Translations under genes and position numbers: made by a program
Origin: CALSMU01 sp965230225
GTDB taxonomy: Bacteria > Bacteroidota > Bacteroidia > Flavobacteriales_D > Parvicellaceae
Assembly (NCBI GenBank): GCA_965230225.1
Contig: CBDDKM010000002.1
Location: 1-64,000, forward strand
Length of the DNA stretch: 64,000 nucleotides
Reading direction: 5' to 3'
Notes under the pieces: generated by a model
What the model was told of the DNA's origin: nothing
Seen by the model: only the letters and a program-made list of their open reading frames with translations
The model's database searches: none
In this document: positions 1 to 8,461 of the stretch, in pieces
How the letters are laid out: every line of letters begins with the position of its first letter
Position numbering within the stretch: the first letter of the stretch is position 1

Positions 1-885
1 ACCTGCTTTTCTACAGAAGTAACTGTTACTTTGCAAAATCTCGGAAGTTCTAACCTAACATCCTCCACCATTCAAATTTCGGAAGGTGGCAATTATATTA
101 CTTCGTATAACTGGGTAGGCAACCTTTCCACTTACGAAACAGAACAAGTATTTATTGGGCATGTTTCAGTTATTGACACCGCGGATTTTATCATAGAAAT
201 TATATCTGCAGATGACAATCCACTTGATAATAGGCTAATAAAACAGCTAAAACCAACCATAGAGGCTTATAGTAACTCACTAATAATCTCCATTCAAACT
301 GATGCTTATGGTTCTGAGACTACCTGGGAAATTAGAGAAGAATCTGGAGCTACCGTTATTTCTGGCGGACCTTACAATGATTTAACTGCTGCTGGCACCA
401 CTCCACAAACACCAGTAAACGTAACATTACATCCTTTGCAATCCACTTGCTTTGAGTTTATCATTTACGACTCTTATGGAGATGGAATGAATACCGGTTA
501 CGGTTCAGGAAGCTATTCTGTAAAGGATATTACGGGAAAAGTTTTAGCCTCTGGAGGAGATTTTAAGTTTGAGGAGAAAACTTACATGAATGTTGGAAAT
601 TTCTGGTGCTACAGCATAACAGAAAATGAGCATTTAAAATTTAACACCTTCCCTAACCCAGCAACAGATCAAATTACAATTGAGCCAGAAATAGAAATCG
701 GCACTCCTTTAAGTGTTGAATTATCCAATTTACAAGGTCAGGTTATCTTCAAAACCCAATTGGATTACCTAAGAAAATCACAAAATATTAACCTAAAAAA
801 CCTCCACTTGAGTCCGGGAACTTACTTCATTTCACTAAAGTCTGAGAATTCCACTACAACGAAAAAAATAAACATTGCTAATTAG
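1..885 (+). CDS. T9SS-sorted secreted protein, C-terminal part (5' end outside window)
   Basis: The frame is open from base 1 with no start codon at a believable place, so the gene begins before the window. The first residues visible (VTVTLQNLGSSNL) look like a CARDB-type beta-sandwich, a domain common in large Bacteroidota surface proteins. A second beta-rich domain follows. The last 75 or so residues form a type A T9SS sorting domain: FPNPATDQI, then LQGQVIF, then GTYFISL and a basic C-terminus. This domain is known to route proteins through the type IX system to the cell surface. What the missing N-terminus does cannot be told; peptidase or adhesin are both possible. Confidence 0.85.
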   Translation, partial: TCFSTEVTVTLQNLGSSNLTSSTIQISEGGNYITSYNWVGNLSTYETEQVFIGHVSVIDTADFIIEIISADDNPLDNRLIKQLKPTIEAYSNSLIISIQTDAYGSETTWEIREESGATVISGGPYNDLTAAGTTPQTPVNVTLHPLQSTCFEFIIYDSYGDGMNTGYGSGSYSVKDITGKVLASGGDFKFEEKTYMNVGNFWCYSITENEHLKFNTFPNPATDQITIEPEIEIGTPLSVELSNLQGQVIFKTQLDYLRKSQNINLKNLHLSPGTYFISLKSENSTTTKKINIAN

Positions 886-1045
886 CTACTACCCAAGCAG
901 TCAAAATCGATACAACCTAAGCTAACATAAAAACATCTTTAAACACTGTTTTTCAGCTGCTTACATTTTTTAAGTCTATTTTTCCTTTCCAATAATAGCT
1001 CCAATATAAAACGTTAAAAATGATAGAATAGCTAAATAACTATAT

Positions 1046-1053
1046 TATCTTTA
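1046..1053 (+). promoter_or_regulatory. Possible -7 box upstream of the TlpA gene
   Basis: TATCTTTA is one base off the Bacteroidota -7 consensus TAnnTTTG and lies about 60 bases before the start codon. I see no TTG at the expected -33 distance, so this is weak. Confidence 0.25.
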
Positions 1054-1114
1054 CGAAAGAATCAAAAATGGTTTGGTTTTTGCCAAACACTAACCAAATC
1101 AAAAAAATAAGACA

Positions 1115-1609
1115 ATGAAAAAATTACTTACATTAAGTTTAGCGTTATTGGCCACTGGTATTATGATGGCTCAAAATGGAAAGAAATTACCATCAGTGAA
1201 GTTGAAAACCTTGGACGGTAAAACGGTAGATATCTCTCAAATTAAAAACGATGGTAACCCAATCGTAATTAGTTTTTGGGCAACTTGGTGTAAACCATGT
1301 AAAGCAGAACTAAATACGATTGCTGAAGAATACGATGATTGGGTAGATGAAACAGGTGTAAAACTAATCGCAGTTTCTATCGACGATGCCAGATCAAGTG
1401 GAAGAGTTGAGCCTTATGTAAATGGACAAGGGTGGGACTACACTGTATTGTTAGATCCAAATGGAGATTTAAAAAGAGCGATGAACGTAAATAATGTTCC
1501 TCATACCTTCTTAATTGATGGAACGGGAAAAGTAGTTTGGAACCACAATAACTATGTAAGTGGTGATGAGCAAAAACTACTTAAGGAAATTGAGAAAATC
1601 GCTAAATAA
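1115..1609 (+). CDS. TlpA-family periplasmic thiol-disulfide oxidoreductase
   Basis: A 164-residue secreted thioredoxin-fold protein. Residues 1-20 are a signal peptide ending MMAQ. The redox site WCKPC is at residues 58-62 in the context FWATWCKPC, and the cis-proline loop VPHTFLIDG is near residue 128. TlpA/ResA proteins reduce periplasmic disulfides, often for cytochrome c maturation or for specific envelope partners. It lies 33 bases before a porin-like gene and an Omp28 gene on the same strand, so the three may form one transcript. The Omp28 product also has a CxxC, which makes it a possible partner; that link is inference. Confidence 0.9.
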   Translation: MKKLLTLSLALLATGIMMAQNGKKLPSVKLKTLDGKTVDISQIKNDGNPIVISFWATWCKPCKAELNTIAEEYDDWVDETGVKLIAVSIDDARSSGRVEPYVNGQGWDYTVLLDPNGDLKRAMNVNNVPHTFLIDGTGKVVWNHNNYVSGDEQKLLKEIEKIAK

Positions 1610-1642
1610 TATATTTCTAACGAAACACAAACAACCCAAGTT

Positions 1643-3331
1643 TTGAAGAAGAAAATTTTTGTAACGTCAATGATACTTGCTTTCTCCGGAGGGCAAGTAT
1701 TTTTTTCGCAGGATAACGGAGAAAGAGACTTAGGAACCATTAGTGGTAATGTTCAAACCATTGCTCAATACTACCAGGAAGATTCGACCATTAACGCAAT
1801 TCTTCCGGATCATAAAATGGGGATGAACTCCTTTGCAAACATTAACTATACACGTGGTAATTTTGCTGCTGGTATTCGGTATGAATCTTACTTAAACCCG
1901 TTAGAAGGATACCCTACAGTATTTAATGGAACTGGATTAGGATATCGATACGCCAGCTACCGTGATGACGATGTTGAGGTGGTAATTGGTAACTTCTATG
2001 AGCAATTTGGAAGCGGAATGATCCTAAGAGCTTATGAGGAAAGAAACCTGGGTATTGACAATGCCTTAGATGGAATCAAAGTGAGATACTCTCCATACAA
2101 GGGAATTTCTTTGAAAGGACTTGTGGGTAAACAGCGTTACTACTTCCAGGATGGGTTACATAATGGAAATGGTATTATCAGAGGGTTTGACGGAGAAGTT
2201 GACATCAACGAATTGTTTGATAGCACCATGGCTGATTCTAAATTCAGAATTAGTTTAGGTGGTAGCTTTGTTAGTAAATTTAATAACGACAACAACACAC
2301 CTGACTTTATCTTACCTCAAAATGTTGGGGCATACGGAGGGAGACTTTCTATGCGTTATGGAAAATTCAGATTCTTCGGAGAGTATATTCTTAAAGAAAA
2401 CGACCCTTATGCAGATGTAATTGATGAACGTTTCAACTACATCTACAAAAACGGAGAAGGAATCTTACTTAACTTAGGTTATTCTACAAAAGGACTCGGT
2501 ATTGATTTTAGTGCAAAGCACACGGATAACATGCTTTGGAGATCGACCAATGCCAGTGTAGGACCAACAGACTTATTGGTTGGGTTTTTACCAGCACTTA
2601 CCAAACAACACACACATCAGCTAGCTTCTACTATGTACCCTTATGCAACCAATGCAAGAGGTGAGGTAGCTTTTCAGGGAGACATCATCTACACCATTCC
2701 TAAAAAGACAAAGCTTGGTGGAAGGTATGGAACAAAGATTTCTTTGAACTACGCTACAGCATTTGCTCCTGAAAGAACTTATCTAGATGATATGGATGGA
2801 GCCAGAAAAGGATACACTACTACTCCATTTGCCATGAGTGATAGTATGTTCGTAAGAGATTTCAACGTTGAGATTAAGCGTAAAATCAATAAGAAAATCA
2901 AAATTGGAGTTAACTACTTCAACTTCATTTTCGACGATAGAGCGGTTCTTGTAGCACAAAATCACGAACTAATCTATGCTCAAATTGTAGCTGCCGACTT
3001 TACTTATAAGCTTAATAAGCAACATACCATTAGGTTTGATGCACAACATCTATCAACTGAACAAGATCAGGGAGACTGGGCATTTGCACAAATCGAATAT
3101 ACCATCAGCCCTCATTGGTCCTTTGCAATATTAGACCAGTACAACTACGGTAACGAAGTGGAGTCTCAACGACTACATTATATCTTAGGTAATCTTGTTT
3201 ATATTAAGGGGCCTCATCGATTTAATTTGCAGTATGGTAAGCAACGTGCAGGAGTTTTCTGTGTTGGTGGAGTATGTAGAGCTGTACCTGCATCGAATGG
3301 TTTAACCTTTACATTTACTTCTAGCTTTTAA
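1643..3331 (+). CDS. Outer-membrane protein resembling the DUF6029 family
   Basis: A 562-residue protein with a lysine-start signal peptide (about residues 1-22, ending FFSQ). The rest is a long run of alternating hydrophobic and polar strands with many Tyr, Gly and Asn, typical of an outer-membrane beta-barrel, and it ends in Phe (FTFTSSF), as barrels do. The length and the early segment GNFYEQFGSGMILRAYEERNLG remind me of the DUF6029 proteins of Bacteroidota, whose function is unknown. I took the TTG start because it gives a complete signal peptide; the next ATG (1670) would remove the positive n-region. It lies between the TlpA and Omp28 genes, and the next start is 4 bases past its stop. 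Confidence 0.75.
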   Translation: MKKKIFVTSMILAFSGGQVFFSQDNGERDLGTISGNVQTIAQYYQEDSTINAILPDHKMGMNSFANINYTRGNFAAGIRYESYLNPLEGYPTVFNGTGLGYRYASYRDDDVEVVIGNFYEQFGSGMILRAYEERNLGIDNALDGIKVRYSPYKGISLKGLVGKQRYYFQDGLHNGNGIIRGFDGEVDINELFDSTMADSKFRISLGGSFVSKFNNDNNTPDFILPQNVGAYGGRLSMRYGKFRFFGEYILKENDPYADVIDERFNYIYKNGEGILLNLGYSTKGLGIDFSAKHTDNMLWRSTNASVGPTDLLVGFLPALTKQHTHQLASTMYPYATNARGEVAFQGDIIYTIPKKTKLGGRYGTKISLNYATAFAPERTYLDDMDGARKGYTTTPFAMSDSMFVRDFNVEIKRKINKKIKIGVNYFNFIFDDRAVLVAQNHELIYAQIVAADFTYKLNKQHTIRFDAQHLSTEQDQGDWAFAQIEYTISPHWSFAILDQYNYGNEVESQRLHYILGNLVYIKGPHRFNLQYGKQRAGVFCVGGVCRAVPASNGLTFTFTSSF

Positions 3332-3335
3332 GGAT

Positions 3336-4265
3336 ATGAAAAAACTACATTTTAAAATATTGGTTCCTTTTTCTTTAGTTATTGGAGCATTATCGTTAGG
3401 ATTATTTTCTTGTGACAGAATAGAAAACCCAATTCCTGTTGAAGAAGGAGGATTAGACTGGGATCTTTTCCCGGGAGGTGACTCGGCAGATTACAATTGG
3501 CCAACCTGGAACGCTAATACAAACACGCTTAAAAACGTATTATTGGAAGATTACACCGGCCACCGTTGTGTAAACTGTCCTGCCGCGGGAACATTGGCTA
3601 AGCAACTTGAAGATAATAATCCTGGAAGAGTATTTGTTGCTTCTATTCATGCTAGCCCAAGTAGTGGGTTTCAAGCTCCGGTTCCGCCAGAGTTTGTGAT
3701 GGACTTTAGAACCGAAGCTGGTACTGCATATACTACCGAAATGCTAGGGACTTTCCCAGGTAACCCAATTGGATGTATTAACAGAACGGAAGTAAATGGA
3801 ATGGTATGGCAACCAACTCCTTTTTGGGATGCAAATACTACTGCCGAACTAGCAACTACTCTTGATGTTAATTTACAGGTTCAGTATAGCTACCACTCTG
3901 CAACCAATGGATTATTCGTACATACTGAAACAGATTTCATCAACTCGATTAGCGGAACTTATAACTTGATTATCTTCCTGGTTAGGGATGATGTAGTTGC
4001 TCCTCAGGAATTACCAAGTGGTCCAGATCACCATTACCATCACCATAGTGTATTATCTGCCAATATTAACGGAACTTGGGGGACTCAAATTGTAGATGGT
4101 GCTGCTGATGTAAGTGAGCCTTATTACAATCATTATTCTTACGAATTACCGGATCCAATTGCGGATACCACATACGATATTAATAACTTATCTTTGATCA
4201 CATTCTTATGTGACCGTAACTCTTTTGAGGTTAAGCAAGTTATTAAAACACCTTTGTCTGATTAA
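3336..4265 (+). CDS. Omp28-related outer-membrane lipoprotein
   Basis: A 309-residue lipoprotein; the lipobox LGLFSC puts the lipidated cysteine at residue 26. The segment EDYTGHRCVNCPAAG (CxxC at about 78-81) followed by a predicted helix and VASIHA is the signature of the Omp28 family, whose N-terminal part resembles thioredoxin. A short His-rich stretch (DHHYHHH) lies near residue 230. Omp28 proteins sit on the outer membrane; their role is not settled. The start codon is 4 bases past the porin-like gene, so the two are almost certainly co-transcribed, and a good terminator follows. With TlpA upstream, a thiol-based function is a reasonable inference. Confidence 0.85.
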   Translation: MKKLHFKILVPFSLVIGALSLGLFSCDRIENPIPVEEGGLDWDLFPGGDSADYNWPTWNANTNTLKNVLLEDYTGHRCVNCPAAGTLAKQLEDNNPGRVFVASIHASPSSGFQAPVPPEFVMDFRTEAGTAYTTEMLGTFPGNPIGCINRTEVNGMVWQPTPFWDANTTAELATTLDVNLQVQYSYHSATNGLFVHTETDFINSISGTYNLIIFLVRDDVVAPQELPSGPDHHYHHHSVLSANINGTWGTQIVDGAADVSEPYYNHYSYELPDPIADTTYDINNLSLITFLCDRNSFEVKQVIKTPLSD

Positions 4266-4292
4266 ACCTACCAGATAAAATTTGACAAATTA

Positions 4293-4319
4293 AAGGCGGA
4301 CTTGATTCCGCCTTTTTTT
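4293..4319 (+). terminator. Intrinsic terminator after the Omp28 gene
   Basis: AAGGCGGA and TCCGCCTT form an 8-bp stem around a short loop and are followed by a run of T. It closes the TlpA/porin-like/Omp28 transcript. Confidence 0.85.
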
Positions 4320-4381
4320 ATGATCTAAAACAGGTTTTAACATGTGATTTTTTGGGCATTCAATAATGACCTTGTTTAAGT

Positions 4382-4412
4382 TTGGTCAAACCAGACTATA
4401 GCCCTATATTTA
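4382..4412 (+). promoter_or_regulatory. Bacteroidota-type promoter for the PKD-like lipoprotein
   Basis: TTG at 4382-4384, 20 bases, then TATATTTA at 4405-4412. This fits the -33 TTG / -7 TAnnTTTG pattern with one mismatch, and lies 25 bases before the ATG. Confidence 0.5.
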
Positions 4413-4437
4413 ATTCATTATCAATGAAACATTTACC

Positions 4438-4779
4438 ATGAAAACCCATACCTTAACCATTATACTAGTAGTTGTTGGATCACTATTATTTAGCTGTAAG
4501 AAAACAACTCCTCCGGGAACTGCTACAGAGCCACTTGTATTTCACAGCCTAACTTCGGAAGACACTATAAAGCTTCATCAAACTTGTGATGTTATTGCAG
4601 ATGCTTCAGGTACTGAATTAACTTATTCCTGGACCCAGGATTTAGGAACCTTAATAGGATCTGGAAGTACGGTTAACTTTAATGGTTGCTGTACCGGAGA
4701 TCACATCATTACTTGTACCGTTACTGATGTAGAAGGAAATCAAGAAATGAAAGAGATTAACATTTTTGTTAAACCATAA
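4438..4779 (+). CDS. Small PKD-like lipoprotein
   Basis: A 113-residue lipoprotein, lipobox SLLFSC with Cys at residue 20. The mature part looks like a single immunoglobulin/PKD-type beta-sandwich: the segment LTYSWTQDLGTLIGSG followed by ITCTVTDVEGN is typical of PKD repeats. It carries a CC pair (NGCCTGD). No enzymatic motif is visible. Its stop is 10 bases before the start of the HMA-fusion gene, so the two are probably one unit driven by the promoter at 4382. A surface or periplasmic binding role is possible but not shown. Confidence 0.7.
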   Translation: MKTHTLTIILVVVGSLLFSCKKTTPPGTATEPLVFHSLTSEDTIKLHQTCDVIADASGTELTYSWTQDLGTLIGSGSTVNFNGCCTGDHIITCTVTDVEGNQEMKEINIFVKP

Positions 4780-4789
4780 TTCGGGTTCC

Positions 4790-6022
4790 ATGAAGAAATT
4801 AGCCTTTGCCTTATTAATAGGGTTATTACTTCCTAAATTTCACCATGCACAGTGTTGTGCTCAGGGAACACCTATGGGAGGTTCAAGTAACCAGGGAATT
4901 CTTGGCAAAGGTGACGCGAGGATTATTTCTTTCTTCACACATAGTGAATCCATAAAGCAAAACCCAGAATCCAATTACTTTTTAATACTGGATGCCAACT
5001 TTAACTTTGTTGGAACCAATGTGCAATATGGACTTACCAATAAGCTTACCGTTGAAGCAGATGTAGGATACTTCATTAATAAAACTCAGCGATTCGATTT
5101 AACCCCCGTATATACTCAAACAGGTTTTGGTCTTTCTAATGGTACTGTTGGTGTTAGACATCTACTATACAAAAATAAAGAACGAAACATCGAGATTACA
5201 GGTGGACTTGGACTTAAGTTTCCATTCTCTATGGAATATCAAAAAGTAGACAATGTGCAGTTACCTGTAGATAACCAACCATCTACTTGTGCTTTTGGTA
5301 TTGTTCCGAAGATTTTGATTTTCAAAAAATTTCCAAAACAAAAAATGGGGATGTTCTTCATTCATAAATACGATAAGAACTTCATCAATCAACAAAACTA
5401 CGAATACGGTGCAGGGTTTATTTCTGCTTTGTTTATATCCAAATCGCTCAACTTTATTTCTTGTAACACCTTCGGGGTACTTCAATTTAGAAATGCTTAT
5501 CGACTAAGTGATGTGTCGTATACTCATGACATTGAAAATGTGATTACCTCAACGGGTAGTAATTCTGTTTTTATAGCTCCGCAATTTGGGCACACCTTTA
5601 AAAGTAAATACAGTATCGCTGTAAGTTACGACTACCCTATTTATCAAAAATTCAACACCGAAAAACTTAAAAATAAATACGCCATTACACTTAACTTCAT
5701 TGCTGATTTAAATGGCAATAGTGCCACTTGTGAGAAACCGGCAGAAGGAGATTTTACCAAAGAAAAATTTAAGGTTTACGGTAATTGTTCCATGTGTAAA
5801 ACCACCATTGAAAAAGCACTTAATGGCCAGGAGGGAATTGCTTCTGCTTCGTGGAATGTGAACAACAAAAAATTATACATTCAGTACGACAAAGCTGTTA
5901 TCTCTCTGGATCAAATAAAGCAAAAGTTAGCAGACGTAGGATACGATACAGACACTCACAGAGCAAAAGACGAAGTCTACAAAGGATTGCACTCCTGTTG
6001 CCAGTACAAACGTCCAGAATAG
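4790..6022 (+). CDS. Secreted beta-rich protein with C-terminal heavy-metal-associated (HMA) domain
   Basis: A 410-residue protein. The signal peptide is followed by AQCCAQG. Residues 30-315 are beta-rich with repeated aromatic strands and look like a barrel. After a cysteine-containing linker, residues 325-395 form an HMA domain with the metal-binding loop GNCSMC (Cys 333 and 336) and a GYDTD turn; the tail holds another pair (HSCCQ). HMA domains bind Cu(I) or similar soft metals and are usually cytoplasmic, so joining one to an exported barrel-like protein is unusual. I start at ATG 4790, not at the in-frame upstream TTG (4766), because the ATG gives a clean signal peptide. A metal import, export or sensing role at the envelope is inference. 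Confidence 0.75.
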   Translation: MKKLAFALLIGLLLPKFHHAQCCAQGTPMGGSSNQGILGKGDARIISFFTHSESIKQNPESNYFLILDANFNFVGTNVQYGLTNKLTVEADVGYFINKTQRFDLTPVYTQTGFGLSNGTVGVRHLLYKNKERNIEITGGLGLKFPFSMEYQKVDNVQLPVDNQPSTCAFGIVPKILIFKKFPKQKMGMFFIHKYDKNFINQQNYEYGAGFISALFISKSLNFISCNTFGVLQFRNAYRLSDVSYTHDIENVITSTGSNSVFIAPQFGHTFKSKYSIAVSYDYPIYQKFNTEKLKNKYAITLNFIADLNGNSATCEKPAEGDFTKEKFKVYGNCSMCKTTIEKALNGQEGIASASWNVNNKKLYIQYDKAVISLDQIKQKLADVGYDTDTHRAKDEVYKGLHSCCQYKRPE

Positions 6023-6024
6023 TC

Positions 6025-7239
6025 TTATTTTACCTTTAGAGGAAAGTATTCATCGTACACTACCACATGTTTTGGGTAATCATTGGATAGTTGATTATAC
6101 TCTACCAACTCCTGAGTAGTTCGGTACTTAGAAACCTTAATGTGCAACTGAAGGTTATTTTGCTTTGGAAAAATAAATGGCAAATCAAATTTTCTAGACT
6201 CTCCAGGCTCCAAATTATTATCAGATAGTTTCTTGGCTTCCGGATACCACTCCCATTCTTCTCCAATTCGAAAAACTTGCTCTTTCCATATTTTATTGCT
6301 GTCTGCACTCAATACTTGCATTTCCACCAAAATAAATCGTTCTGGATTTCCGGTAGGCACCTTATGACCAGCCAAAGAATTGATTAACACAACAGAAAAG
6401 ATGGTCTCCTCTTCTACGTGGTATAGTTTCTGAATAGAATCTGGGATAATTTCAAATCCCATTAACATTTCGGGTATAATGTCATTATACTTCGGAATAC
6501 CTGACCCTGCAAAATAATGTAAATGAGAGGCTCTTGATTCATAACCTGGCACAATTGCTCTGGAGGTATCCGGCATGTGACAACTTTTACAATTCTTTTC
6601 TCCGTAAAATGGTCCCGATTTCCACTCATCCCCTGTTTCAAAAGAGCAAGCCAATTCGGGAGTCACCACAGCAACGGCATTATGGCACGATATACAAAGG
6701 TTCTCTGATAAATGTTCTGGATCTTTTTTGGTTTTGTGAGGAGCATTTTCGGCTCCTGTCATACCAATCACATAGCCATCTCTTACATGACAGGAAGCAC
6801 AATTGATTCCCTCCAGTTGCAGTTCTTTGTCGAAATGAGGGTTCTCTTCCTGCACTGGTCGGTATACATCTCCATCCACTAAACCACTCACAATATACTC
6901 CTGCTGATTTTGCAATGGAATATGGCAATTGATACATAAATATGGGCTACTTTCCTTCTTCAATTCTCCTTGAAACTGAGGATCTGTCCATGCATGAGCA
7001 TGGGTTGATTTCCTCCATTCCTGATAATGTTCCTGATGACAAGCTCCACATGACTCAGAACTTAAAGAAGTTAACCCTTCTGGTATTTCCTGGTGCGGGA
7101 CAGCCTTTTCCCAACTATTAGAAAGAGGCACAATATTAAGGTTTTCCTCAATCTCTCCTCTTTCATTACTACATGACCACCAAAACGTAGCCATTAAAAT
7201 GAATACAGTAAACAATATGCCGCTTGGTTTAATTCTCAT
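6025..7239 (-). CDS. Multiheme cytochrome c lipoprotein with five CxxCH motifs
   Basis: A 404-residue lipoprotein with Cys 23 in a FWWSC lipobox. Five heme c attachment sites are visible: CGACH, CINCH, CASCH, CISCH and CKSCH, all in the N-terminal 60 percent. The first lies in ESCGACHQEHYQEWRKSTHA, which resembles cytochrome c554/multiheme nitrite-reductase-like families. The C-terminal 150 residues are beta-rich with no heme site. The start overlaps the rhodanese stop by 4 bases, so translation is coupled. It convergently meets the HMA-fusion gene. It may act as a periplasmic electron carrier or as a small oxidoreductase for nitrogen or sulfur compounds; the rhodanese partner favours sulfur, but this is inference. 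Confidence 0.85.
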   Translation of the reverse strand: MRIKPSGILFTVFILMATFWWSCSNERGEIEENLNIVPLSNSWEKAVPHQEIPEGLTSLSSESCGACHQEHYQEWRKSTHAHAWTDPQFQGELKKESSPYLCINCHIPLQNQQEYIVSGLVDGDVYRPVQEENPHFDKELQLEGINCASCHVRDGYVIGMTGAENAPHKTKKDPEHLSENLCISCHNAVAVVTPELACSFETGDEWKSGPFYGEKNCKSCHMPDTSRAIVPGYESRASHLHYFAGSGIPKYNDIIPEMLMGFEIIPDSIQKLYHVEEETIFSVVLINSLAGHKVPTGNPERFILVEMQVLSADSNKIWKEQVFRIGEEWEWYPEAKKLSDNNLEPGESRKFDLPFIFPKQNNLQLHIKVSKYRTTQELVEYNQLSNDYPKHVVVYDEYFPLKVK

Positions 7240-7619
7240 TTAGACCAACCGTTGTAACCTCCAATTAGATTATACACCTCAACGAATCCCATTTCATTTA
7301 GCTTTGCCATAGCTCCGGCACTCCTTCCTCCAGCTGCACAATACACATATACAGGTTGGTTTTTGTCTAGCTCACTTATTGCTTCGGAAAACTGAGGAGA
7401 ATTATAATCTATATTAACCGCATCGCCTATATGGCCAGAATTATATTCTGATGGAGTTCTAACATCCACCAGTATCCCTTTTCCTGAATCAATCAATTCT
7501 TTAAATTGATCAGCAGAAACATCTTTTGCAATTGTTCCTTCAGCAGGTTCAGAAGAACTGGAACAAGATACTAACTGTAACGACAGTAATAATAAAAGTA
7601 AAAACGGTAATTTATTCAT
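7236..7619 (-). CDS. Rhodanese-like lipoprotein
   Basis: A 127-residue lipoprotein, lipobox LQLVSC with Cys at residue 19, followed by a single rhodanese domain. The features are VDVRTPSEYNSGHI (residues 51-64) and the active-site loop YCAAGGRS with Cys 94. Single-domain rhodaneses carry sulfane sulfur as a cysteine persulfide. Lipid-anchored, it should work in the periplasm. It overlaps the five-heme lipoprotein gene by 4 bases, suggesting the two act together, perhaps in sulfur-compound oxidation or detoxification. A perfect 14-bp palindrome lies 48 bases upstream of its start. Confidence 0.88.
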   Translation of the reverse strand: MNKLPFLLLLLLSLQLVSCSSSSEPAEGTIAKDVSADQFKELIDSGKGILVDVRTPSEYNSGHIGDAVNIDYNSPQFSEAISELDKNQPVYVYCAAGGRSAGAMAKLNEMGFVEVYNLIGGYNGWSK

Positions 7620-7666
7620 GACTTAAATCTATACTACAAAGTAAGTCAAGAATGTATTCTGTAATG

Positions 7667-7680
7667 GTAACAATTGTTAC
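7667..7680. promoter_or_regulatory. 14-bp perfect palindrome, candidate operator
   Basis: GTAACAATTGTTAC is its own reverse complement. It lies between the lpxA stop and the rhodanese/cytochrome start. The half-site GTAAC/GTTAC and spacing resemble Crp/Fnr-family operators; which regulator binds is unknown. Confidence 0.4.
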
Positions 7681-7684
7681 TTCA

Positions 7685-8461
7685 TTAAGACAAACCTCGC
7701 ATTATTCCTTTGGTGGAACTTCTAATAAAATCCAGGATAAGTGCTTTCTCATCAGAAACAGGCAACTCCAATTCAGCTACACTTAAAGCTGTTGTAATAT
7801 TACTGTTCTGCACATAGATTACACGATAAATATCCTCGATATTCATAATTTGCTGATCGCTAAACCCTCTTCTTCTCAATCCAATGGTATTTACTCCCAC
7901 ATAAGAAAGAGGCTCTCTAGCAGCCTTTACATAAGGAGGAACATTTTTTCTAACTAACGACCCACCAGCAATAAATGCGTGTGCACCAATATGAACGAAT
8001 TGCTGAGTACCAACCATTCCTTCAATAATTACCCAATCATCAATAGTAATGTGTCCGGCTAGCTGAGTACTATTGGCAATAACAACATTATCACCTATCA
8101 GGCAATCGTGAGCAACGTGCACATAGGCCATTAATAAACAATTACTACCCACAACTGTTTTATGCCTGTCGGAAGTTCCTTTATGAATGGTTACACACTC
8201 TCTAATGGTCGTATTATCACCAATATGAGTAGTAGTATATTCTCCTTTGTATTTTAAATCCTGTGAAATGGCAGAAATAACTGCTCCCGGATAGATTTTA
8301 CAATTGTTTCCAATTCTAGCACCATCCATAATTACCACGTTGGGACCAATCCATGTCCCTTCGCCTATTTCTACATCACCATAAATTGTCGCAAAAGGAT
8401 CTATGGTAACATTCTTACCAATTTTTGCGTCTGGGTGAATATATCTTGGAGCGTTATCCAT
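7685..8461 (-). CDS. lpxA: UDP-N-acetylglucosamine acyltransferase LpxA
   Basis: A 258-residue left-handed beta-helix acyltransferase, the usual length. Hexapeptide repeats such as IGKNVTIDPFATIYGDV run through residues 10-190, the catalytic-histidine region is AYVHVAHDCLIGDN (about 112-125), and the C-terminal helical domain contains GLRRRGFS. LpxA transfers a 3-hydroxyacyl chain from ACP to UDP-GlcNAc, the first step of lipid A synthesis in the cytoplasm. The ATG overlaps the last base of the lpxC/fabZ stop, so it is translated from the same mRNA. lpxD, lpxC/fabZ and lpxA form one block. Confidence 0.95.
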   Translation of the reverse strand: MDNAPRYIHPDAKIGKNVTIDPFATIYGDVEIGEGTWIGPNVVIMDGARIGNNCKIYPGAVISAISQDLKYKGEYTTTHIGDNTTIRECVTIHKGTSDRHKTVVGSNCLLMAYVHVAHDCLIGDNVVIANSTQLAGHITIDDWVIIEGMVGTQQFVHIGAHAFIAGGSLVRKNVPPYVKAAREPLSYVGVNTIGLRRRGFSDQQIMNIEDIYRVIYVQNSNITTALSVAELELPVSDEKALILDFIRSSTKGIMRGLS

